A DNA stretch of 34,066 nt, taken from contig JAHINB010000003.1 in the NCBI GenBank assembly GCA_018896215.1, forward strand, positions 67,776-101,841, read 5' to 3'. Shown here one piece after another: positions 23,012-30,914 of this stretch (its first letter is position 1; every line of letters begins with the position of its first letter). Position numbers and translations under genes: made by a program. Origin of the DNA: Patescibacteria group bacterium (GTDB taxonomy: Bacteria > Patescibacteriota > WWE3 > 0-14-0-20-40-13). Under the pieces are notes generated by a model, which did not search any database, had not been told where the DNA came from, and saw nothing but the letters and a program-made list of their open reading frames with translations.

Positions 23012-23231
23012 TCTTTAGATAGTTTGCGCCACCGCCAACAGCTTTATAGATATTTTTAGCAATACCGGAGGTTTGTTTTGCCCAAGACTTTTTAGCAGGG
23101 TACATTCGCACTTCGTTATCTTCTAAGGAAACTAAGACACAATCGCCAGCCACAACCCCCAGAGCTTCCCTAATTGGGGTTGTAATAGTGACTTGATTTT
23201 GAGAGGAGAGCTTTAAAGATTCTGTGATCAT
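22983..23231 (-). CDS. AbrB/MazE-type antitoxin, VapB-like
   Basis: 82 residues. The N-terminal ~45 residues are a SpoVT/AbrB swapped-hairpin DNA-binding domain: LSSQNQVTITTPIREALGV, GDCVLVSLEDNEVRMYP. The C-terminal part is basic and likely wraps the toxin. The two chains normally form a complex that represses its own promoter. Here the promoter is exceptionally clear (TTGACA, 17 bases, TTAAAT) and ends six bases before the ATG, so repressor binding and a leaderless start would coincide. The reading frame overlaps the toxin start by 29 bases. Confidence 0.88.
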   Translation of the reverse strand: MITESLKLSSQNQVTITTPIREALGVVAGDCVLVSLEDNEVRMYPAKKSWAKQTSGIAKNIYKAVGGGANYLKNERKTWNKR

Positions 23232-23237
23232 CCTTTA

Positions 23238-23266
23238 ATTTAACCACCATCATTTACTTTTGTCAA
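23238..23266 (-). promoter_or_regulatory. Near-consensus promoter of the vapBC-like operon
   Basis: On the minus strand: TTGACA (23266-23261), a 17-base spacer ending in TGG, and TTAAAT (23243-23238), then six bases and the ATG at 23231. It is the clearest full promoter in the window and implies a leaderless mRNA. Confidence 0.8.
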
Positions 23267-23292
23267 AGTGGTTTAGATATTTTAGAATGCAA

Positions 23293-24519
23293 TCAAGATA
23301 AATAGTCTCTAAGTTTGCGACTGCGGGAGGGGTGGCGAAGCTTGCGTAGAGCCTTTGCCTCAATTTGCCTAATTCTTTCGCGGGTTACTCCAAATTCTTT
23401 TCCTACTTCTTCTAAGGTTCTAGGTCTATTATCCACTAAACCAAAACGAAGCTCCAAAACTTTTTGTTCGCGAGGCGATAGGGTAGATAGAACATCACCA
23501 ATATGACCTTTAAGAAGTTCATAACTTGCAATTTCATCTGGCGCTTTGCTGGCATCGTCAGGGATAAATTCCTTTAACCTACTGTCCTCCTCTTTTCCGA
23601 CGGGAGTTTCGATAGATGTTGGCTCTTGGGAGATTTTTACAATTTCGCGAGCTTTTTCGCCTTCTATTCCCATGGCTTTACCTACCTCCTCTGGGGAAGG
23701 CTCTCTCTCGTACTCTTGCTCCAGTTCTCTTTTGGTTTTTTTATATTTATTAATGGTCTCAATCATGTGGACCGGAATTCTAATGGTACGGGCTAAATCG
23801 GCAATTGCTCTTGTAATTGCCTGTCTGATCCACCAAGTAGCGTAAGTAGAGAATTTAAAACCTCGTCTCCAGTCAAACTTATCCACAGCCCGCATTAATC
23901 CCAAGTTACCCTCTTGAATTAAATCCAAAAACGGCAAGCCCCGCCCAATGTATTTTTTGGCAATAGAAACAACCAACCGCAAGTTGCAACGGATTAGCTC
24001 TTGTTTTGCTATGGCAATCTCACTTAATCTTTCTTCTTTTTGTAACTTCTCTTTCAACTTTATCACCCCATTCATTTGTTTAGTATCCAACCCCATTATT
24101 TTGGCAATAATTCTTTTATCGGTTCTTTCGCCTTTATCTTTAAGAGAATCAAAAATTTTTAGGTATTTTCCCACCTCGCATTTTTGTGCGTAGTCTACTT
24201 CTTGCGCTGCTGTTAAAAGCTTAACTTTACCAATTTCTCGCAAATACATTCTTACAGGATCGCTGGTGATGGAAGTGTCTAAAAAGGAAGTTATTTCTAT
24301 CTTTTCCAACTCTTCTTTGCGTTTTTCTTCTTCGGCTTCTGTGGCGGTATCAAAAACATTTACTCCAGATTCAATAAAAATTGTGTAGAGCTCGTCTAAC
24401 ACCTCTATTTTTTCTTCAGCCTCGGGAAATGCCTTTAATACCTCATCTTGAGTTATATATCCTCTTCTTTTTCCAAGAATTGTAAGCTCCTTTAGTTTTG
24501 GGTTTTCTTTAAGCTGCAT
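23293..24519 (-). CDS. rpoD: Primary RNA polymerase sigma factor (sigma-70)
   Basis: 408 residues. Region 1.2 begins near [15 protein letters not shown]; region 2 has [38 protein letters not shown] and [18 protein letters not shown], which recognise the -10 box; region 3 follows; region 4 has [15 protein letters not shown] and the helix-turn-helix [20 protein letters not shown], which recognises the -35 box. A short N-terminal domain replaces the long region 1.1 of E. coli. The start overlaps the end of dnaG by 28 bases, as in the classical dnaG-rpoD arrangement. Its region 2.4/3.0 would read the extended TGnTAAAAT boxes noted across the window. Confidence 0.96.
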   Translation of the reverse strand: MQLKENPKLKELTILGKRRGYITQDEVLKAFPEAEEKIEVLDELYTIFIESGVNVFDTATEAEEEKRKEELEKIEITSFLDTSITSDPVRMYLREIGKVKLLTAAQEVDYAQKCEVGKYLKIFDSLKDKGERTDKRIIAKIMGLDTKQMNGVIKLKEKLQKEERLSEIAIAKQELIRCNLRLVVSIAKKYIGRGLPFLDLIQEGNLGLMRAVDKFDWRRGFKFSTYATWWIRQAITRAIADLARTIRIPVHMIETINKYKKTKRELEQEYEREPSPEEVGKAMGIEGEKAREIVKISQEPTSIETPVGKEEDSRLKEFIPDDASKAPDEIASYELLKGHIGDVLSTLSPREQKVLELRFGLVDNRPRTLEEVGKEFGVTRERIRQIEAKALRKLRHPSRSRKLRDYLS

Positions 24520-26276
24520 ATTTTTTGCGAGTAATCGTGAGAGAGTGTTTTAATCTCCTCTAGGTTTCCTTTAACTTCTGCCTCTTTAATTTTACCACTG
24601 ATTACAGAAAGTTCTCTTTTTATGCGCTCCTGCTTAGTCTTTTCCAAAGCGCTGTTTAACACTTTTTGCAAACGGTCGCTATCTTCCAAAATGTTTTCAA
24701 TTTCCAAAAGATATAAATTTAAAACCAAATCTCGCGATGCTGGCTGTATTGTACTGATAAATTTGCGAATATCAAGGGGGCGTTTTCTTGTTGCCAAATA
24801 ATCTTTTAAAACTGTAAAAATCTCTTTTAATGTTTCGTTATGCTCAAAATCCGCAATACCTAACTTATAGAGATATTTGTTGGCAGTATCTGTTGGGCAC
24901 TTCAATAGCACCGCAATTATAAATTCCTGTGGCGAAAGCTTTGACATGGCTGGCTTTTCTTCAATAAATTCACGACTCCCCCCCAATTTTTCTTGATTTT
25001 CGACATCTTTTAACAAATCCCAGATAGAATTCAAAGAAGTATCTAAAAGCGTCGCCAATTTTTTGGCGTAATGCTCCTTCTCGATGGGGTTTTTAATTTT
25101 GTATAGTTGCTTTGCCACAAATATCCCGGCTTTTTTTTTGGCAACAGCGTCGGTTAAGTTGTAAGTTTGTTGGGCCTGGTCAAGATAAAAATCGTAGATA
25201 GAAACGGCATTTTTTATGGCCTCAAAAAACACTTTTTTGTCTTTTCTTACAGCTTCGTCGGGGTCTTTAAATTCTGCAGGCAGCACACCAATTTTTACAT
25301 TTAAATCCTGGTTTTGGGCAAGCTCTATTCCCCTTACAGCTGCCGACTTTCCCGCAAAATCTGTGTCAAAAAAAAGAATTACAGTATCGCTAAGATTTTT
25401 TATTAAAGAGATTTGGTTTTGGGTTAAGCTGGTTCCTTTAGAGGCTACAATATTAGAAACCCCCGCTTGAAAAGGCGAAATCATATCAAACTCGCCTTCG
25501 ACTACAATCGCAACGCCGGTCTTTTTTATGGCGTCTTTGGCCAAATTTAGTCCAAACAAGAAAGCTTCTTTCTTGAAAATTTCGGTTTCGGCGGTGTTAA
25601 TATATTTTGGCTCTTCGTTAAAGATCGTCCTTCCGGCAAAGCCAATCACTCTTCCCCTTATATCTTTTAGCGGAAACATTATTCTTCCTCGAAACATATC
25701 AAAAAACCCACCGCCCCCTTGTCTTGGTTTAACAAGCCCTCCTGCCACCAAGTCTGGCAAAAAATAACCTTTCTTGAGTAAAAAGTTTCCTAAACTATTC
25801 CAAGATTTTGGAGCGTAACCGATTTGAAATGTTTTAATGGTGGAATCTTTAATTCCCCGATCTTTTAAGTAATCGCGGGCGGTTTTTCCAAATTTGTGCT
25901 TGGTTAATATATAGTTATAGAATTCTGATGCCAGTAAGTTGGCTTCAAAAATTTTGGTTTTGCGGGTTTTTTCTTGAGGGTTTTGGCCCGATCTTATCAA
26001 TTTTATCCTAGCCTTTTCAGCAAGGATTTCTAGAGCGTCGACAAATTCTACATGTTCGAATTCTTTAACAAATTCAAAAATGTCACCGGCTTTTTGACAA
26101 CCAAAACACTTAAAAATGTTAAGTTCGGGGCTTACAATAAAAGAGGGGGTTTTTTCGCTATGAAAAGGACAACTGGCTTTATAGTGGCGACCAGCTTTAG
26201 TAAGCTTGATGTAAGAGCCTACAACAGAAACAATATCCAGCTTATTTTTTATTTCCTCAATTTGATTTTCCCCCAC
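24492..26276 (-). CDS. dnaG: DNA primase DnaG
   Basis: 594 residues starting at GTG (26276). The N-terminal CHC2 zinc ribbon has C36, H39, C57 and C60 (CPFH...CFGC). The catalytic TOPRIM core follows, with VVEGEFDM near 258-265 and [12 protein letters not shown] further on. A C-terminal helicase-binding region of about 150 residues is divergent. The enzyme makes RNA primers for lagging-strand synthesis. The start is supported by TGGTAAAAT ending six bases before the GTG, an unusual leaderless GTG start. It is the first gene of a dnaG-rpoD unit. Confidence 0.96.
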   Translation of the reverse strand: MGENQIEEIKNKLDIVSVVGSYIKLTKAGRHYKASCPFHSEKTPSFIVSPELNIFKCFGCQKAGDIFEFVKEFEHVEFVDALEILAEKARIKLIRSGQNPQEKTRKTKIFEANLLASEFYNYILTKHKFGKTARDYLKDRGIKDSTIKTFQIGYAPKSWNSLGNFLLKKGYFLPDLVAGGLVKPRQGGGGFFDMFRGRIMFPLKDIRGRVIGFAGRTIFNEEPKYINTAETEIFKKEAFLFGLNLAKDAIKKTGVAIVVEGEFDMISPFQAGVSNIVASKGTSLTQNQISLIKNLSDTVILFFDTDFAGKSAAVRGIELAQNQDLNVKIGVLPAEFKDPDEAVRKDKKVFFEAIKNAVSIYDFYLDQAQQTYNLTDAVAKKKAGIFVAKQLYKIKNPIEKEHYAKKLATLLDTSLNSIWDLLKDVENQEKLGGSREFIEEKPAMSKLSPQEFIIAVLLKCPTDTANKYLYKLGIADFEHNETLKEIFTVLKDYLATRKRPLDIRKFISTIQPASRDLVLNLYLLEIENILEDSDRLQKVLNSALEKTKQERIKRELSVISGKIKEAEVKGNLEEIKTLSHDYSQKICSLKKTQN

Positions 26277-26282
26277 ACCCGT

Positions 26283-26291
26283 ATTTTACCA
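26283..26291 (-). promoter_or_regulatory. Extended -10 promoter of dnaG-rpoD, leaderless spacing
   Basis: TGGTAAAAT on the minus strand, six bases, then GTG at 26276. A TTAAAC/GTTTAA inverted repeat (26292-26307) lies directly upstream and could be an operator. Confidence 0.55.
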
Positions 26292-26316
26292 TTAAACCCG
26301 TGTTTAAGTGTGCCAG

Positions 26317-26392
26317 TTGATTTTTAATCTAAAATGGAACATAATACTGGCAAGAAGTCGGTATATGTGCTTAGAGCCATGACCGGCTTTTT
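26317..26392 (+). other. Possible tiny plus-strand transcription unit (promoter then terminator)
   Basis: TTGATT (26317-26322), 17 bases, CATAAT (26340-26345) is a good promoter on the plus strand. Seven or more bases on, AAGTCGGT (26355-26362) pairs with ACCGGCTT (26382-26389) before TTTTT. No gene fits between. The RNA would be about 40 nt. It may instead be the outward half of a spacer terminator; low certainty. Confidence 0.3.
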
Positions 26393-26395
26393 GTT

Positions 26396-27133
26396 TTATC
26401 TGAGTATTAAAAAATTGGAATTATCTTTGTGGACCTTTCTATTTATAAAACGCAATTTCTTTCTTTCCACATTGTTAATTTTCTCCTTTGACTTTTTATA
26501 TTCCAGACGGTATTTAAGCCTAATAGACGATCCCAATAAATCAGCTAGTTCGATTTCTGGATCTAGGTTCCTCTTGTTCACAAAAGATAAACAGGTAATT
26601 TTTTCCCAATAACCCCTTCCTGTAAGATTACATTCTTTTATTCCCTGGGCTTGGTAAGTGTTGTGTACCTTTGCTAAATATGTATCTTGAAAACAATCAG
26701 ATTCGGTAATTATTTTTCCTTTTTCGTTCCTCTGCAAACTGCATACATACATTTTTATTAGAGATAGATAGGATTTATGAACTATCGTTTTATCTAACCA
26801 ATTAGCTTTTTGTGAATTTGCCTTATCGACCAAAGTAAATAGGTATGAGATATTTGAATTATTCAGAATAGCAAGAATATCACACCAGAATTTAACTTCT
26901 ATTCCTTTGTCCCTTAAGACACTAAATACATTTCGTTTTCTAGATATCTCACTATAGTGAAGTACAATCTCAGAATCCTTAAAATACCTGGCTTTTATTT
27001 TTTGCAACTTACTAAAAAGCTTTGGTTTAAATTTTTCATTAATTACAACTCCCATTAAAGCAAATTCCTTTGAAGGATGGTTGTAGGAAGCCTTTCCAGA
27101 TTCATCAATAGATAATATTTTGTATGTTGCCAT
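26396..27133 (-). CDS. DUF3800 family protein
   Basis: 245 residues. The N-terminal strand holds the family hallmark DESG (10-13), H59 in IVLHYSE and D198 in ELADLLG follow, a layout seen in DUF3800 proteins with a predicted RNase H-like fold. The acidic and histidine residues suggest a metal-dependent nuclease, not proven. These genes are often accessory and found near mobile or defence loci. It starts five bases after the end of the helicase gene on the same strand, so the two are probably cotranscribed. No other family is as good a match. Confidence 0.8.
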   Translation of the reverse strand: MATYKILSIDESGKASYNHPSKEFALMGVVINEKFKPKLFSKLQKIKARYFKDSEIVLHYSEISRKRNVFSVLRDKGIEVKFWCDILAILNNSNISYLFTLVDKANSQKANWLDKTIVHKSYLSLIKMYVCSLQRNEKGKIITESDCFQDTYLAKVHNTYQAQGIKECNLTGRGYWEKITCLSFVNKRNLDPEIELADLLGSSIRLKYRLEYKKSKEKINNVERKKLRFINRKVHKDNSNFLILR

Positions 27134-27138
27134 TTTTC

Positions 27139-28578
27139 TTAACCAGTATCGGTTTTGGTTATTTTTACAGTCTTCATAAATTCTATAATTGTTGGGTCTA
27201 CAATAATATCTCGAATCAAAACTTCTCTTTTTAGATACAATCTCTCAAGACTTTCGCAACGACTTAAGGCAACATAGGTTTGACCGTGTGCAAACGCACC
27301 AGAACCCATATCTACAGCTACTGTTTCGTAGGTTTGACCTTGAGATTTGTGTATTGTTATTGCCCAAGCTAATTTAAGTGGAAACTGTGTAAAGGAACTT
27401 ACAACTTCTTCCTCAACTTTACGAGTACCTTGATTGTAAAAATACTTTATCTTGCTCCATGTTTCTTGCGGTACAGAATATGGAATATTATCTACTTTAA
27501 CCCTAATCTCATCTTCCGTTAAAGATTCAACAAAACCTACTGTTCCGTTTGCCCATCTTTTTTGTTTATCGTTTTTTAAAAACATAACTTGTGCACCTTT
27601 TTTTAACTGCAAAAGTTCCTCTGTGGGATATACGGAACGCTCTAAATCACCACTTATTCTTGCCTTATACTCAGAAGCATTCCCTTTAAGTTTAGCTAAT
27701 TTATAACTATTTATTTCTCTGGATGTGTTATTGGTTGTGGTTAAAGTAATAACCCCATCCTCTGGAATAGCCGTATTAGCCCTTTTGTTTAACATATTTA
27801 GAGTATTGTCATTTACAGAACCGGTTCTAATTTCATTCAGTAGCAATTTAAAAATTTCGTCTTTTTGCCTAAAAATAGTTGTTAATTCGTATATATTTAA
27901 GGGAGTATTTTCCCAAACATTCGCATTAAAAAAGTAAAATCCGCCAAAATTGTCGGCAAAATATTTATGCAACTCTCTATCTTCTACAACAGGCGGTAGC
28001 TGATATAAATCCCCAAACATAATTATTTGAACCCCACCAAAAGGCAAGTTACTTCCTCTTGCAGTCTTGAGGATATGATCAACCGCATCCATTAAATCCA
28101 CCCTAACCATGGATATTTCGTCAATTACAACGGCATCAATATTTTTAAGTAAAAGGGTGGTTTTGCCGTCTGGTTTTAATTTAGATGTTGTTACAAAAGC
28201 AGGTGGGATTTTAAATAACGAGTGTATAGTTTGACCACCTACATTTAAAGCTGCTACTCCAGTTGGTGCACATACCACAACTTTTTTGGTAGTCTTTTGT
28301 CTAAAATATTCCAATAAAGCCGATTTTCCAGTTCCCGCTTTTCCTGTTATAAAAGCATTTTCGTTAGTATTTTCTATAATATCAAAAATAGCCTTTTGCT
28401 CTTCACTTAATGTAAGGTCACTAATATCAACTCTTTTTACATTTATTCTTGTGTTTGAGATAGAAGTATATTTTGTTTTTAGATCAGCTAAAGTAGACTC
28501 GCTCGGTTTTTTATTATGGTATTTGGTGTGTAACCAATAAACCACATAAGCAATTACTAACAGTATTATTAGCTCCAT
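27139..28578 (-). CDS. PIF1/RecD-like superfamily 1 helicase with N-terminal membrane helix
   Basis: 479 residues. Residues about 2-17 are a hydrophobic helix, followed by a ~40-residue polar linker. Helicase motifs then begin: Walker A GKAGTGKS (79-86), PIF1-type APTGVAALNVGGQTIHSLF, motif II DEIS (153-156), GDLYQLPPV, and C-terminal IHKSQGQTYETV and YVALSR. PIF1 helicases unwind DNA 5' to 3', including G-quadruplexes. A helix before a cytoplasmic helicase is unusual and would tether it to the membrane. No internal Met gives a plausible start without that segment. It probably heads a unit with the DUF3800 gene downstream. Confidence 0.88.
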   Translation of the reverse strand: MELIILLVIAYVVYWLHTKYHNKKPSESTLADLKTKYTSISNTRINVKRVDISDLTLSEEQKAIFDIIENTNENAFITGKAGTGKSALLEYFRQKTTKKVVVCAPTGVAALNVGGQTIHSLFKIPPAFVTTSKLKPDGKTTLLLKNIDAVVIDEISMVRVDLMDAVDHILKTARGSNLPFGGVQIIMFGDLYQLPPVVEDRELHKYFADNFGGFYFFNANVWENTPLNIYELTTIFRQKDEIFKLLLNEIRTGSVNDNTLNMLNKRANTAIPEDGVITLTTTNNTSREINSYKLAKLKGNASEYKARISGDLERSVYPTEELLQLKKGAQVMFLKNDKQKRWANGTVGFVESLTEDEIRVKVDNIPYSVPQETWSKIKYFYNQGTRKVEEEVVSSFTQFPLKLAWAITIHKSQGQTYETVAVDMGSGAFAHGQTYVALSRCESLERLYLKREVLIRDIIVDPTIIEFMKTVKITKTDTG

Positions 28579-28604
28579 ATTTGTTATTGGTATAAATCCC
28601 CATT

Positions 28605-28946
28605 CTAACTTTTCAATTTATTTTCTCTATCTTCTATCTCTTTACCTTTTTTCAATAAATACGAAAATAATGGGAGAAATAATACCCTTTCCACTAAAGG
28701 ATCGAATACTATGCGACAGGTTAAAACACCAATAACAAATAGTAAAATTGCCAGTTTCCAACTATAAATAAACAGAGCAATTGTTGAAATAAGAAACAAA
28801 ATAAAGAAAAGGTTTAGAATGCTTTCAATAAGAATAGAGGTGTACATTAACGGCTTTTCTCCAATACCTAACTTGCCGACCCGCCCATGAATTGAGGTAA
28901 ATCCCCAAAGTATTAAATAAAGAAAAGAGATTAAATAAATTATCAT
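28605..28946 (-). CDS. Small multi-pass membrane protein
   Basis: 113 residues with about three hydrophobic helices (near 2-17, 32-62 as one or two helices, 66-82) and a charged C-terminal tail (KKGKEIEDRENKLKS). I do not recognise a family. It lies 26 bases upstream of the helicase on the same strand and may be cotranscribed with it; that helicase itself has a membrane helix. A TATGTA box six bases before the ATG could be a leaderless promoter. Confidence 0.6.
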   Translation of the reverse strand: MIIYLISFLYLILWGFTSIHGRVGKLGIGEKPLMYTSILIESILNLFFILFLISTIALFIYSWKLAILLFVIGVLTCRIVFDPLVERVLFLPLFSYLLKKGKEIEDRENKLKS

Positions 28947-28996
28947 AGAAAGTACATAAAACTTAAATTCTTACTTGATGTTGCAAAATTTTCACA

Positions 28997-29032
28997 GCAC
29001 TTTCGATTGTTCCAGATTAAACCCGAAAGTGC
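28997..29032. repeat. Hairpin in the 183-base spacer
   Basis: GCACTTTCG (28997-29005) and CGAAAGTGC (29024-29032) form a 9-bp stem. On the minus strand it follows the 29959-29130 gene pair and could end their transcript, but no good T-run follows. The rest of the spacer shows no gene. Confidence 0.4.
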
Positions 29033-29129
29033 AAGGGTCAGATTGTGTTGATTTATAATCCCAAATTTTTCCACCTCTAAAGCAGAAGAAACTTCATTAC
29101 AGGAAAACTGCCCCTCTAGCTAAAACAAC

Positions 29130-29564
29130 TTAAGTTGTGTAGAGCTTAAAATATACAAATACGATACTTGCAAATAAATTAATGATGATTAGTACCAATA
29201 TTGCGTGTATTAGAAAAGAGACTAGTTTGGTTTGAAATGCTGTGCCACCCAATTGACCTTCGTAAGGCATGCTGGTTTCTCGTATTTTATTCGTATAGAG
29301 TTTTCCTTTATTATCTGCGATAAGAAAATAAGCGTACCGCTCAATTAAGGAAAGTAAAACTATCAACATACTTGTTACTGCAACAACAAAAAATGAGGTT
29401 TTTTCTGTGCAGTCGTTAAATTTCAAGTTTGTAGATAACAAAAACAAACCCGAGCTAAGTGCTGTATAGATTGTTAATGCAGTTGCCGAAAAGGCAAGTC
29501 TACTTTTGTCAGCCTCTTCTACCAACTCGTTAAATTCCTTTGCTACTTGAGTTAAATCAGACAT
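29130..29564 (-). CDS. Four-helix membrane protein of unknown function
   Basis: 144 residues. A polar N-terminal ~23 residues (EFNELVEEADKSR) is followed by hydrophobic helices near 24-44, 58-74, and 112-138. I see no known motif. The layout, with a short helical cytoplasmic segment before a membrane bundle, is shared by many accessory membrane proteins. It lies 11 bases after a second membrane protein gene, so the two form a unit. Function is not proposed. Confidence 0.6.
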   Translation of the reverse strand: MSDLTQVAKEFNELVEEADKSRLAFSATALTIYTALSSGLFLLSTNLKFNDCTEKTSFFVVAVTSMLIVLLSLIERYAYFLIADNKGKLYTNKIRETSMPYEGQLGGTAFQTKLVSFLIHAILVLIIINLFASIVFVYFKLYTT

Positions 29565-29575
29565 TTTGACTAGAA

Positions 29576-29959
29576 TTAAGGGTGAAAATTTGCTAAACCA
29601 ACAGCTAGGGCAAATTTAAGAAAAACTTTGTCTTCTGAACACTGTTTTAAAATATATTTCTTCGCCAATTTTCGGTTAAGCATGCTAACAACTATCGAAG
29701 CCACAAAAAGAAAAGGTGAAATCGTCCAGTTGATGAAAATAAAAACGATCATCCCAACGAAACCTATTACAGAAATGTTTTGAATCCACTTTAGTTGGGT
29801 ACTGTATTTTCTCTCCATCTGATTAAGATAGAGCAATAACTTACTATCATCTATGATCAAATTAATGTTACCAGAAGCAACACTCTCTCTGATTTTTTCC
29901 ACTTCTCCGAAGTCCATCTCATGATATTTTGGATTTTTTATTTCAGGAAGGTTACTCAT
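29576..29959 (-). CDS. Two-helix membrane protein of unknown function
   Basis: 127 residues. The N-terminal half is soluble and charged, with LPEIKNPKYHEMDFGEVEKI, and two helices lie at about 61-80 and 82-96. No recognised family. The gene begins 64 bases or so after a TATAAT box on the minus strand and comes before the membrane protein at 29564. An inverted repeat surrounds the promoter region. The second helix is followed by basic residues (RKLAKKY), suggesting cytoplasmic termini. Confidence 0.6.
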   Translation of the reverse strand: MSNLPEIKNPKYHEMDFGEVEKIRESVASGNINLIIDDSKLLLYLNQMERKYSTQLKWIQNISVIGFVGMIVFIFINWTISPFLFVASIVVSMLNRKLAKKYILKQCSEDKVFLKFALAVGLANFHP

Positions 29960-29979
29960 ATTATCTCTTTGGTTTAAAT

Positions 29980-30041
29980 GGTTACATTAAAATATTGCCA
30001 ATAGTTTCCCACGGTTGATAACATTATACCTCAATGTAACC
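29980..30041 (-). promoter_or_regulatory. Promoter with flanking inverted repeat upstream of the two-gene membrane unit
   Basis: TATAAT on the minus strand at 30028-30023 lies between GGTTACATT (minus, 30041-30033) and AATGTAACC (minus, 29988-29980). The 9-bp arms are perfect. A dimeric regulator or an RNA hairpin in the ~57-base leader are both possible. Confidence 0.45.
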
Positions 30042-30100
30042 AACCAATAATTCCACCTGAGTTTGCATTATAATCCTAACGCCCGATATAAAATGCAGAT

Positions 30101-30583
30101 TCATTTTTTCTCTTTTTTTGTCTCGATTTTTAGACGCTCGAGACCGTATTTTTCAAATTCCTCGTAAAACGAATCTACGCAATCTGATAACTTAAAAAAC
30201 CATTCTTTTTGGCTAAATTTAGCTAATTCTTGTGGAGAGTAGCTTTTTCTAAATTTAAGTTCGCCTAATCTTTCGGCTAGCTCGTCCCAAAGAGTTTCCT
30301 CGTCGTATTCATCGTGCCTTATGTGAACATCTGTGATTTCCTCAAAAAGACTTGTTGGATAGTACATATCACCATCTGTTTCTTCATGATCCATATATTT
30401 TTCCAATCCAAAAAGAGGGGCTTTGGAAAATACATAATTTTCTATGTCTTCGTAGTCTTTAATATGCTTTTTATCTCTATAAGCATTGGCCACCCAATTA
30501 CCTAAATAAACAGCTTTTAATAAAGCCACAAATTGCTTTTTAGTAAATATGATTGTTTGCTCTTTGCTTGTTTGCTTACTCAT
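30101..30583 (-). CDS. Soluble acidic protein of unknown function
   Basis: 160 residues from the ATG at 30583, chosen because TGATAAAAT lies 8 bases upstream. The longer frame to 30748 would read through two hairpins. The protein is rich in Glu and Asp and aromatic residues (YDEETLWDELAERLGEL, KEWFFKLSDCVDSFYEEFEKY) and appears globular and helical, with no membrane helix. No family recognised. It lies upstream of the membrane-protein unit and downstream of a strong palindrome. Confidence 0.6.
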   Translation of the reverse strand: MSKQTSKEQTIIFTKKQFVALLKAVYLGNWVANAYRDKKHIKDYEDIENYVFSKAPLFGLEKYMDHEETDGDMYYPTSLFEEITDVHIRHDEYDEETLWDELAERLGELKFRKSYSPQELAKFSQKEWFFKLSDCVDSFYEEFEKYGLERLKIETKKEKK

Positions 30584-30591
30584 TACGAATG

Positions 30592-30600
30592 ATTTTATCA
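30592..30600 (-). promoter_or_regulatory. Extended -10 promoter of the 160-residue protein gene
   Basis: TGATAAAAT on the minus strand, eight bases, then ATG at 30583. Identical to the rnpB and aminopeptidase boxes. Confidence 0.55.
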
Positions 30601-30618
30601 TAAAGACATTAGAAAAAT

Positions 30619-30648
30619 GGGGTGAGACCCAAATTTGGGTCTCACCCC
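30619..30648. repeat. Perfect 30-base palindrome, GGGTGAGACCC type
   Basis: GGGGTGAGACCCAAA and its exact complement form a 15-bp stem with almost no loop, flanked by an A-run and TTTT. It may end transcription in either direction or be a REP-like element related in style to the one at 6097. Confidence 0.75.
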
Positions 30649-30683
30649 TTTTCGTACCTTTTCGTACTTTCACATTAGGGTTT

Positions 30684-30706
30684 AACCCAACTTCGGAGGT
30701 TGGGTT
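30684..30706. repeat. TTCGG-loop hairpin, copy 2
   Basis: AACCCAAC pairs with GTTGGGTT, extended by two pairs, around a CGG loop, with TTTT at the end. The core ACTTCGGAGGT is shared with 15213-15237. Confidence 0.6.
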
Positions 30707-30741
30707 TTGATATGCACCTCCTTTAGTAGAGCACCAAAATT

Positions 30742-30762
30742 CTTCCACTTCGGAAGTGGAAG
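30742..30762. repeat. TTCGG-loop hairpin, copy 3
   Basis: CTTCCACTT and AAGTGGAAG form a perfect 9-bp stem around CGG. It is nearly the same as the hairpin at 15213-15237, differing at one stem position, although the loci are 15 kb apart. Confidence 0.65.
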
Positions 30763-30818
30763 TTGGTGGAAGTTGTGATTCTAATCAAATGATGGGTGTT
30801 ACATTGATAAGTTTAGGT

Positions 30819-30824
30819 TATAAT
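30819..30824 (+). promoter_or_regulatory. -10 box of the tRNA-Gln gene
   Basis: TATAAT lies 15 bases before the first tRNA base, leaving a short precursor leader for RNase P. The -35 box is not clear. Confidence 0.5.
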
Positions 30825-30839
30825 ACAGGCTAGAAGCAT

Positions 30840-30914
30840 TGCCGGGTGGTGTAGTGGTAGCATGTTGCGCTCTGAACGCAAAGATCCTAGGTTCGAATCC
30901 TAGCCCGGCAGCCA
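30840..30914 (+). tRNA. tRNA-Gln (anticodon CUG)
   Basis: 75 nt with an encoded CCA. Acceptor TGCCGGG/CCCGGCA with U1-A72 and G73, typical for glutamine tRNA. Anticodon stem TTGCG/CGCAA encloses CTCTGAA, so the anticodon is CUG, reading CAG. T arm CTAGG-TTCGAAT-CCTAG. The last six bases (CAGCCA) are also the outer end of a 105-bp inverted repeat that bounds the recombinase element, so the tRNA is its integration site and remains intact. The antisense strand of its 3' part encodes the last codons of the recombinase frame. Confidence 0.96.

Noticed and set aside
30584-30748. 55-residue N-terminal extension of the 160-residue protein
   Set aside because: It would be read through a 30-base palindrome and a second hairpin, and the TGATAAAAT box lies within it. 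The start at 30583 fits better.
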